A DNA stretch of 64,000 nucleotides from NCBI GenBank assembly GCA_002221725.1, contig NJFT01000089.1, positions 1 through 64,000 of the forward strand, written 5' to 3'. The DNA is from Scedosporium boydii (taxonomy: Eukaryota; Ascomycota; Sordariomycetes; Microascales; Microascaceae). The position numbers were made by a program, and so were the translations under genes. How positions within the stretch are numbered: the stretch's first letter is position 1; each line of letters begins with the position of its first letter. Shown here piece by piece: positions 55,933 through 64,000 of this stretch. Under the pieces are notes generated by a model, which did no database searches, had not been told where the DNA came from, and was given only the letters and a program-made list of their open reading frames with translations.

Positions 55933-56823
55933 TTAAGAAGTATCTATACGATTTCTCCATTTATAGCAATTACCTTTATTAGCCGCTCGATCATGGAAAT
56001 GAGTTAGATCCCGTAAAAAGGTTTCTGGAATAGCTTCCCAAGCAGCCTCGATCGCAGCACGTAATTCCGGTCGTTTCAGTAACTGGATATCATACTCGTG
56101 TTCCACCCAATCCTTCATAACAAACCAGACGTTTTCAATAGGGTTCAAGTCAGGACTTTTTGCTGGCCATGGAAGAACTGGAACTTCCGTTAAACGCAAG
56201 GCAGACTTGGTTATTTTCGCTGTATAGGACCTTGCATTATCTTGCTGGAAGATGGAAAGGTGGTTAGTACGAAGGAATGCCCGCACTAATAGAAGAAAGA
56301 AGAAGATATAATTGTAGGGTGTAATAGTGCCCCATTCCTTTTCCCAGAAGAAACCAGGCCCCTTTATTGAGCCCGCAAACATCCCCGCAAACATCCAGCC
56401 ATATGGCTTCATGTGAAGAAGAGCCCATGTTTCTGGGTCTTCTGTATCATAAATAGTGATCCATTGCTTCCACATCATGTCATTCCGCGCCCATATTTCA
56501 TCTGAGAAGATAATTAACTCCCAATCTTATGGGCGCAGGTGTAATCGAAGCTGTTCTATTGCAAACTGAACACGGGCTCTTTTATGGGCTGGTGTTAAGG
56601 CTATTCTCCGCTTCCGAATTCGACACTGATATCCCAAGTCATGTAACGCCCTGGAAAGAGCTATTTCACCAAAGGAAGCAAGTGATGGTGGAAGGACGAA
56701 ACGCAGATCTAGCCAAGGAATGAATCGATGCCTCTCATCCGCAAGAAGCCAATCGCGCAGTTGCAGTTTTTGTGGTGTAGATATTAGGCCCTTTCGTTTG
56801 TAATTTTTTCTGTTACGGTGCAC
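55933..56823 (-). pseudogene. Tc1/mariner-type transposase, one nonsense codon and truncated N-terminus
   Basis: One frame of about 297 codons is interrupted only by TAA at 56527-56529 (RP*DWELIIFSDE). The DD34E catalytic set is present: FSDEIWA (first Asp), FQQDNARSYTA (second Asp) and SPDLNPIENVWFVMKDW (Glu). The N-terminal helix-turn-helix is incomplete: TAA and TAG lie just upstream of the first residues MHRNRKNYKRK, so about 40 residues seem lost. Intact proteins cut and paste the element at TA. Terminal inverted repeats were not found. The TAA would arise from CAA by C-to-T change, which fits RIP. Confidence 0.85.
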
Positions 56824-57008
56824 CTATTAACCGTTACGCCATCGGGCAAAAGATCAGGCATTGATCGCATTGTTGGCGACCAACTAGGTGCTCCACCGTA
56901 CTTATATAGTGTGGGACTGTAACACGACCGTCCGCACGATGGAAGGGCGACCGGGCGGGCGATTACGGAACGACCACGCACTGAAGACGGATAGAAGGAA
57001 TGTCTATA

Positions 57009-58886
57009 AGTTGGACCCCCCCCTTGCTGACACCCCCCACTTTCTGACACCCCAAATTCCAACAGCCCAAATAGCCACTATCATCTTCCATTTCCTATTT
57101 CTTCCACATTTCGCCTTACTTCAATACATGAAGCTGCTGAACTATCACTTTCACTATCGCTGCTTCCAATGGAAATGATTTCTTCTTCCAAATCATTTCC
57201 CATTGCCCTCTGTATATCCCCAATAGTGGCAAACTTCGAATTGGGACTTGTTTCAACCCTCTTCCTTTTCCTGGGCTTTATTGCTTCAATTTGGCTTTCT
57301 AGAGCTAGAACCCTAGCTTGGGATGTAGCCAATTGGACATTCTTTTCATCAAAGGCTTTTAAAACCTTTTGGAACAGCCGGCGTTGTATAGTAGTATGTT
57401 GATCAATCAGGTTGGATTTGTATATGTGTTCCCGAAGGTCCTTGGACTTCTTTGGAGTTGACCATATCACAACAGAACCATGGGGAGCTGTAGAAAGTGG
57501 CTGGGGAGTTGAAATAGATGTCTGTGAAGCTTGTGGAATGGAAGTTTCATTTCCACAAGGCTGTTCTTGTGGGGGAATTGGTTCTTGAAGAATAAGAGGG
57601 CTCAGAAGAGGCTTGGCCATGTTCACAGGCCAAAGTCCAGATGCCATAAACCCACTTTTGATATTCTTGCTGATCAGCCTACTATTTCGAGCCTTGTGAT
57701 AACAGGAAAGTAGGTTTCTTTTCCCTACTACTGTAGATGTAGTAGTTAAGACAAGAAGATCAACCTCCTTTCGATAAGCTGTCTTCAAGGGGCTAAATAC
57801 AGCCAAGTCCAATGGTTGGAGGACATAGGATGTATGTGGGGGTAAGAAAAGAAGGAAAATATGATGCTGGAAGCACTTATACATGAATTTATCTGTAGTA
57901 TGGCTTCCATAGCCATCCAAGATAAGAAGACGGGCCTCCTGAGGGTTAGCTGGCTTGGTATAAGGAATGAAGATCTTTTCAAGCTATTCCAGAGCAGTAT
58001 CATTGGTTGTCCAGCTATTATCAGTTGCTGTGAAGTGCCAGTCCTTAAAAGAAGCTAAATCCAATGGAAACCACTGCTGTTGGACTGATTTTCCTTTGAA
58101 AATAACTAATGGAGGAAGAGCCCGGCCAGTAGCTGAGACACACTCGATAAATGAAGTCCATAGCTAGGAACCAGGCTGTTTCTTTTGGATCGAGCGCTTT
58201 TCAGCACTTCCAAGAACAAGGCCATTACCGACATGGCCTTCTATTATTCCTGTTTCATCCATATTATATCTGTTTTCTTGTTTGATGTTCTTAATGCTGG
58301 GTAGTTGGAAGTGCTGGAACCAGGGCTGTATTACCTCAGTTCTAGCACCATTTATACAGGCAGAATCGATAGATTTCCCTCTCATGGTCCTAATAGATGG
58401 GTTTCTTCTTAAAAATCCCTCCATCCACCTCTTTCCAAGTGGTTGTATGTCTCCCTGGGTCCTGAGGATTCTTTCTGCAAAAGAGCGGACTTGGGCATGG
58501 GTTGGAGGAAGTCCTAGGGCTCCTTGGGTCAGAACCCATGCTGTCAAGTGGGTTTCCTGGGAAGTGCTGAGTCTCTGTAAGCTGGAAAAGGCCTCTTTTC
58601 TTGGATTGGTACCATTTATTTGGTTTATAAGAGTTGGTCTTGGAATACTCTATTCCTTGGCGGCCCTGGACTTTGACATCCCGTTTGCGATGGCGTTGAG
58701 TGCATCCTGGAGGTCTTCTTCTGTATATTGTTTCATTTTTGATTGGAAAAGCTGAATATAGAATATGAAGATGTTTGGATTTGAAATGGTAGAGGAATAT
58801 GGGTTTGAAGTTGGTTGGGATGAAATGGCGGTGTGGAATTTGGGGTGTCAGAAAGTGGGGGGTGTCAGCAAGGGGGGGGTCCAACT
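57009..58886 (-). mobile_element. Fot1/pogo-type DNA transposon with intact ends
   Basis: Inverted repeats of about 50 bp start AGTTGGACCCCCCCC and contain two GACACCCC units. TA is duplicated at 57007-57008 and 58887-58888. Total 1,878 bp, a normal size for the family. It encodes one minus-strand transposase that has three stop codons, and it is not AT-shifted overall. Confidence 0.92.
57081..58736 (-). pseudogene. pogo/Fot1 transposase (CENP-B HTH + DDE_1), three stop codons
   Basis: A single frame of 552 codons from MKQYTEEDLQDALNAIANGM, the psq-type helix-turn-helix, to ...NVEEIGNGR. The CENP-B-like HTH contains HAQVRSFAERILRTQGD and GKRWMEGFLRRNPSIRT. DDE_1 has NMDETGI (first Asp), LLILDGYGSHTT (second Asp) and PPHTSYVLQPLDLAVFSPLK (third acidic residue). 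Stops are TAG at 58650-58652 (codon 29), 58164-58166 and 57984-57986. The last sits where W is usual (ALE*LEK; TGG to TAG), consistent with a G-to-A change. Otherwise the frame is unbroken, so inactivation is recent. It cannot produce full transposase, but the intact ends could still be mobilised by a relative. Confidence 0.92.
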
Positions 58887-61120
58887 TATAGGAGGTGGTC
58901 CGATATAACTAGATAGTGCTCTCTTCCCACAGTTGTAGTATTCTACACTCCGAAATCCCAATTAACCGATCTGTTACGGCCTGGGTAAACCGCCTCATCG
59001 TGCACCCTAGGAACAGAAGGAGAGTAAGGGAAGGACTAAGGGAAGGAAGATAAAAGAAAAGAAAATTCTTTCTAGCTCCATGGGCTTTTCGTGGGATCTT
59101 GGAGCCGCGAGAGCCCTCGTACGGCTCGGCCCGAATCGTGAATTGGATAACACCCCTGGGTCCTGGAAGGATTGAAAGGAACGTGGTAACCGTCATCTCA
59201 TTCCCAAATACACCAAACTCGGCCAAATAGTTGTAGCGTTGGAATACTTATAGTACTAATGGTAAGTGCCTGTAGGCTGCTGCGCTTTTGTACTCGAATA
59301 AGGCCAGCGGCATCCTTTTTCAGGCGGCTTTGTCAAGCCGTTGGTTGGAATTCGTGTCGTCTTAAGATGCTGGAAGTCGAACATCTTTTATTTCACAGTT
59401 TTTTATATATAGATCTCTATATATATCTGTGCCCACAGCGTCGGGATAGGTTTCGCTTTGCTAGGCTTCCGTTTTCGTCGCTATTTCTAGATTTCATGAA
59501 TCTAGATCCATAGTTTGTCTGAGCCGGACAGCGCAGCCCAAAGTTGGCCGTATATGCCAGTCCTAGTCAAGGTAGTTGTGCACAAGCCGGAAGTGGCGCA
59601 AGATCGAAAAGGTCGAAAGGTCAAGGAATGGTCGTAATGGCTTCGTATGACGTCGGAAACTCAATGGTCAACGGGGTTGTCCATCGCACGGCGTCACAAG
59701 CAAAGGGATCAGAAGGAAAGTGAAAATAGAGATGTAGTGTTGAAAGATGAAGCAAAGAATAACTCTTGGGAAGGAGTCCACGAAATCGAGGAAAAAGGAC
59801 CGATCATCGATGATCGAATGCGTCCCCCTTTTGGAACTTTCTATCTTGAATGACCCCCCTCTTCTACGATTGCGGGGACCCTTGTGCCTTTATATACGTG
59901 TGAGTGAGTTTGGGCGTTTGGCTATGCGAGATGCCAGTTGTACCACACACCAACCGATGTACCCACCTTTATTTCCATCCGCTCTTAGATAACGCGGATT
60001 TTTTATATAATTTCAAGGTTGATATTTTCGCTTTAGTTCTCTGTTTCTTTCGTCCCGTAGACCACACGACGCAGTAGTTAATGTATGGATAGAATGTCTC
60101 GTTGCGATGATATCAGGCCATTTCAGGGTGAGTGTGGATTCATATAGAAGATGGTGACTTGAGCAACGAGAGAGAATGAGTTTGGGAAAGGTGGCACGAG
60201 AAATGATGGGTGGGGGATTTCGATGGAAGCGGTGATATTTATAGAAGGCCCCAAACCCGAGAGACTCTCTTCCTGCCCATGGACAATCTTCGCTACCCGC
60301 GCGCTCGACGGCGAATCGAAGGCAGCTTGAGAGACATGAGAGTGGCAGGCGAAAGGCCGACATATATATATATCAGGGAAGAATCTGGCTCCTTACAACC
60401 CTCGCAAACATCTAGCCGCTCAGCCTTAGGGCCGGCTTGAACCTCGAGCCTGAGGGCCGTCAGCCGCGCCAATCAACTCGTACTACTTTGCTTGGTAATT
60501 TTTGGGGGTTTAATTTTCACCAAGCTCGGGCCGATAGAAGCAGGTGTGGAATAAAAGTTCTAGGGAAGAAAAGACTTCGCTTGCCATACGCCTGCCTCTT
60601 ACCATGACGTACGGCAAAAATGCGATCTGGTGGCAATCTACGCAACTGAATTGTATCGGTCCATGACGTATTGGCTTCACTTAGTGGCGGAAGTCGTGAA
60701 GACGCCGAGCTGATTTATTCAGGGTAAGATGCTTGGCGACCCTTTCTTTCCACAACGGTGGATGGAGAAGAAGCATGCTTGCTGCGCCTAGCAACACAAC
60801 TGGTCTGAGACAGTCAACAACTTCATTCTCTAGCTCCAGCCTCGCAAGAAAATAAAACAAAACGTAGTATGTGGTGGAATTTCTGCCGGAAATGTATTAG
60901 CATCAGATGTTACAGAAGCTTCCTCCGACCTCCCTGCTATCAAGGCAAGAGTTCTATACAAAATACGAATACACGCCCAAAGGCCAGCTCAATGCAATCC
61001 TTCATACCGCTTTCTCCAGCCCCTAGAGAGCACCTCAAATTAAGTGTTGAAAAGTCAACAGCATACATGTATACAAAAGGAAAGGACTGCGACTGCATGC
61101 TTACTATTTCACAATCCGGC
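58887..61120. other. 2.2-kb stretch without supported genes
   Basis: Ordinary composition with small AT tracts (tatatatagatc near 59404, tatatatata near 60361). ORFs of 60-148 codons on both strands lack motifs. Nothing recognised. Confidence 0.4.
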
Positions 61121-62797
61121 TTAGCTGTGCGGAGGCAGCCGAGGCTTCGTCTTTTTGCCATCGGCTGCCCGTCTCCATCTCGCGCCAAACTTCCATTGAA
61201 TTGCCAAGCTCACCATTGCAACACCCTGCACCGCGGCGCAGACAGTAAAAGCCAATCCGACACCGATGGAGTTAATCATTGGCATGACAAAGCTCGTGCC
61301 TCCCGCGGCGAATAAGCATCTGGCGAGGTTCAGGCTGGCGCTGGCGGCGGCGCTGCTGTCGTGGAACACGTCGACGAGATATGTCATGACGATAGACTGC
61401 GTGGAAACGGCAGTCCAACCCGTGATAAACGTCGACACAATCGGCACAGCGATGTGAACCTGGTGGGGATATTGTATGGTCCAGCCAAAGAACAAAATCG
61501 ACGCGCACTGCAGGAGGGAAAACAGGGGGACGAGACGGAGGCGCGCCTTCTCTAGCGGGAAGTCATTTTCTCGGTCTTTTTGCGCATCGACAGGTTGACC
61601 GTCATCGTCTAGATTGTTCTGCGCAAAGCGAGCATGGTGCCGGGCCTTGACATGGCGGTAGTCGACATTGAGTATCTTGCCCGGTAATCAGTGTGCCTAT
61701 TATGGAGCCCACACCGTTGGCGATGAAGGTCAGGCCGATCTGAGTTTCCGTGAGACCGTACTTATCCTCGAATAGACTGGACATGGCGGTGATGCTCATC
61801 TGCCAAACGGCGTAGTAGATTGCGAGGAAGACGATGATAGGAGCAGCCTGCTTACTGACCAGGATACGGAAGGGTCCAGTGACATCGACGTGCTTCTTCG
61901 CCACGGGCGCTGTGGACTCTGCACCGTGATTCCATTTGATCTTGGTCGTCTTCTGGTAGACACGGAGGGGATATTTGGCTAGGAAGCGCGTAGGTGCCCG
62001 GCCCCCATTACTAACAACAGACCTCAGCGTCTCGGGTAAGAGCAGGACCAAGAAAATCAAGAAAACACCGCTGTAGATGGTCAACAGCCAGAAGATTGAT
62101 CTCCAGCCAAGAGACCCGGCCAGCGCACCGCCAATAATTGGTCCCACTGCCACAGGCACCAGCAGTCCAGCCTGGAAGATACCCATCAGTCCACCGCGAT
62201 TATCTCGGGTGGTAATGTCGCCGATAACGCCTGCCCCGATAGCAATTGTACTGGCACTGCCGGTGCTCTGAACGCATCTCAGCACGACCATGGTCGCGTA
62301 ATTCTTGGCCTCTGCTAAACCAATACATGCTCCCAGGAAGACCACGAAGGTGAGCGAGTATGCAAGCCGGCGTCCCTTGACATCCGATATTGGGCCCCAG
62401 AGACTGGGGGCTAAGCCTTGGAAGATGAGGTAGGAAGTAACTGTGAGATTGATCAATTCAATCGAGACGCCAAGGTCATGGGCGATGGTCGGGAGCGCTG
62501 GGAAGTAGATGTTTGACGCGAACCCCGAGACTGTGTCAGCGTCAACAAGACGAGACGATCAAAGTGAGGATAGCATGCGAGCTTACATGTTGCGGCGATG
62601 GAGACGAGCGTAACGATCAAGGCGATTTGACGTTTGTCGAAAATGGTATACGGCTCTTGAGCAGGTAAGGAGGATGCCGGGAAGCCCACGACAGGCGCAG
62701 GTGTCGCTGGCGGTTCCTCGGTCTTCGGGGGAGAGAGCATCGTCGGAGCTGGGATGACATTGCCGCGCTGCGGTTGTTGTCGGGTTGCGGCGGTCAT
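61121..62797 (-). CDS. MFS drug:H+ antiporter (DHA1, Aqr1/Qdr-like), one-base frameshift
   Basis: Two exons, 62587-62797 and 61121-62530. The intron (gtaagc...cacag) restores the join VSIAAT|FSGFASNIYFPALP of TM1. A Pro/Ala-rich N-terminus of about 50 residues precedes it. Then come LTVTSYLIFQGLAPSLWGPI, SDVKGRRLAY (motif A), GVIGDITTRDNRGGLMGIFQ and VGPIIGGALAGSLGWRSIFW (motif C), typical of DHA1 14-spanner-like fungal multidrug exporters. At about 61680 the frame shifts by +1 in a C triplet: GTLITG should continue KILNVDYRHVKARHHARF, which lies in the next frame and runs to 61121 (...KPRLPPHS). With that base corrected the protein is about 539 residues and complete. Either a sequencing error or a recent null allele. 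It diverges from an isochorismatase-like gene. Confidence 0.88.
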
Positions 62798-63185
62798 TTG
62801 CGACGACGGTGAATGCAACAATGGGGTGATGTAAAGTAATGGAAAGCATCTGCAATCGGGGGCCAGGGAGAAGTGAAGTGGAAAGGGATGATATTCTTAA
62901 CTAAGTTTACACTTTTAGACGCCCCGACGCAAGGGCAAGGATTGTTCGGAGTTCGGAGCTGAGCATCCAGTCAATTAGCGTGACTTGCTCAGCTCCGAAT
63001 CTCGACAACCAATCGGGTCGGACCCATGACGTTGGAGACTTGAATGGATCTGGCAATTGGGGAAAAGACGAAGAACTGATAGCGTTGGGGCCCTCCAACA
63101 GACTCAACCTATAACATATAAACCATGAAACATTCCTGTCGTCCAGGCGCTTGCCCATCTTTGCTATTGACAGGACCCTCTCAAG
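62798..63185. promoter_or_regulatory. bidirectional promoter region between MFS exporter and isochorismatase-like gene
   Basis: 388 bp separate two divergent start codons. It is the only place for both promoters, so co-regulation is plausible. No specific site can be named. Confidence 0.45.
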
Positions 63186-63875
63186 ATGGAACAGTCTTCG
63201 CATCAAGGAGCCCCAGTATTTAGTTTCGGGAACAATTATGCCGTCTTAAATCTAGACTGGATGTCCATCCTCATGGGCGCCATTGAGGATACACCCCAAG
63301 GCCAGGCATTCATCAGCAACTGCGCCCGGTGGAACGACGCCGTGCATGCGCAAGAGCCTCAACCGACCATCATTTCCACCAGCCTCTTCTTCTCGAATAG
63401 TACGCAGCCGTAACACCCGCACGACTGAAAGCCTTTTACAAAAGTAGTCCGTGGCTTTGACACATTCGAAAAGAGCTCTCCAGGGGTACAGATCGACCCC
63501 CGCTTTACCGTTGGTGACAGGGACATCGTCTTACAGAAGACTCGATGGTACGCGGGTGCGGGCAACCCTTTGGAACAGATCCTCAGGTCACAGAATATAG
63601 ATACCGTCATCATTGTATGTCTATCTTGTACTATCAAAACAGATCATTTCTGAGAGATTTGCTCGCAGTCCGGATTAACCCTGTCTGGTGTTGTCATGAG
63701 CATCATCTATCACTTGGCGGATCTCGACTACGAGATCTACGTTATTTCGGACAATGTGGTGGAGTTGCTCGTGAGCCACACAGATGAGTATTCTAAGGTT
63801 ATGCTGGGCAGTCTGCTCGGCAAGATGAACTTGCAAGTTATTACACTTGGGGAGTCTTTGGAGGCACTGAAATGA
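63186..63875 (+). CDS. isochorismatase-like hydrolase
   Basis: The start is MEQSSHQGAPVFSFGNNYAV. An acidic residue of the active site lies in VLNLDWM, and TIISTSLFFSNSTQP follows. At 63412-63428 the frame has two stops (TAA, TGA), both inside 63400-63444, which has GT...AG borders and could be a 45-bp intron. Then come VVRGFDTFEKSSPGVQIDPR, VLQKTRWYAGAGNPLEQIL (catalytic Lys in QKTR) and, after a clear intron (63615-63668), SGLTLSGVVMSIIYHLADLD with the C-terminal KMNLQVITLGESLEALK. Family enzymes hydrolyse isochorismate or amides. The position of the nucleophilic Cys in nicotinamidase-type members is V/G here, as in true isochorismatases and some fungal relatives. The product is 196 residues if spliced; otherwise the gene is dead. 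Confidence 0.8.
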
Positions 63876-64000
63876 TCTTGACTTGCTGTGAATGGTTTTT
63901 GTTTGTCGATCTGTTGAGCAGACTGTGGATGATTGGCAAGGCTGTACGAAGTATGAAGAATCGATATTGCTGAATCTTAATATTCTTCTGAAATAAATTT
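63876..64000. other. 3' flank of the isochorismatase-like gene
   Basis: Window end. An aataaa-type signal (gaaataaat) occurs at about 63991, which could be the polyadenylation region. Confidence 0.35.

Noticed and set aside
18112..64000. Starship-type giant element
   Set aside because: No tyrosine-recombinase (DUF3435) captain gene and no matching short direct repeats seen.

Overview
The window is nuclear DNA of a filamentous ascomycete (Pezizomycotina, most likely a Sordariomycete). The genes are split by short introns of about 45-90 bp with GT-AG (once GC-AG) borders and CTAAC/CTGAC-type branch points. The protein families are typical of moulds: YAT amino acid permease, lysophospholipase with GPI tail, GH55 glucanase, cAMP-receptor-like GPCR, NACHT-WD remnant. 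Large blocks of almost pure A/T rich in TpA look like repeats degraded by repeat-induced point mutation (RIP). Intron positions were read by eye from splice signals, reading frame and family similarity; no alignment could be run.

Left part (1-18.1 kb), gene-rich: a regulator-like protein with three related modules (+), a fumarylacetoacetate hydrolase family enzyme (-), an amino acid permease (+), an Aro8-like aminotransferase (-), a monocarboxylate-permease-like MFS transporter carrying a one-base frameshift (+), a decayed bZIP-like gene, a hotdog thioesterase (-), AT-rich LTR fragments, and an intact nine-exon MgtA-type P-type ATPase (-). Permease, aminotransferase, FAH-family enzyme and carboxylate-type transporter together could take up an aromatic amino acid, deaminate it and cleave or move the carbon skeleton; that link is inference.

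Middle (18.1-43.8 kb): about 9.6 kb of normal base composition without a recognisable gene, then a short-chain dehydrogenase (-), an F-box-like fragment, a GPCR (-), an LTR copy, an internally deleted FAD monooxygenase pseudogene, a small Rossmann protein with a composition switch (+), an NLR (STAND) pseudogene interrupted by a 2.0-kb Fot1/pogo-like element, and an intact lysophospholipase (-).

Right part (43.8-64 kb): a GH55 glucanase pseudogene, a 5.3-kb AT-rich element bounded by 161-bp inverted repeats with an LTR fragment nested inside, a 762-residue membrane protein of unknown function (-), a dead Tc1/mariner transposase, a dead pogo/Fot1 element with intact ends, then a divergent pair at the edge: a DHA1 drug:H+ antiporter (-, one-base frameshift) and an isochorismatase-like hydrolase (+).

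Overall this looks like an accessory, repeat-invaded region in which many genes are broken. I found no clearly new multi-gene system. The items most worth following are the long-inverted-repeat element, the NLR gene split by a transposon with frame restored on excision, the uncharacterised membrane protein, and single-base breaks in two otherwise complete transporters.
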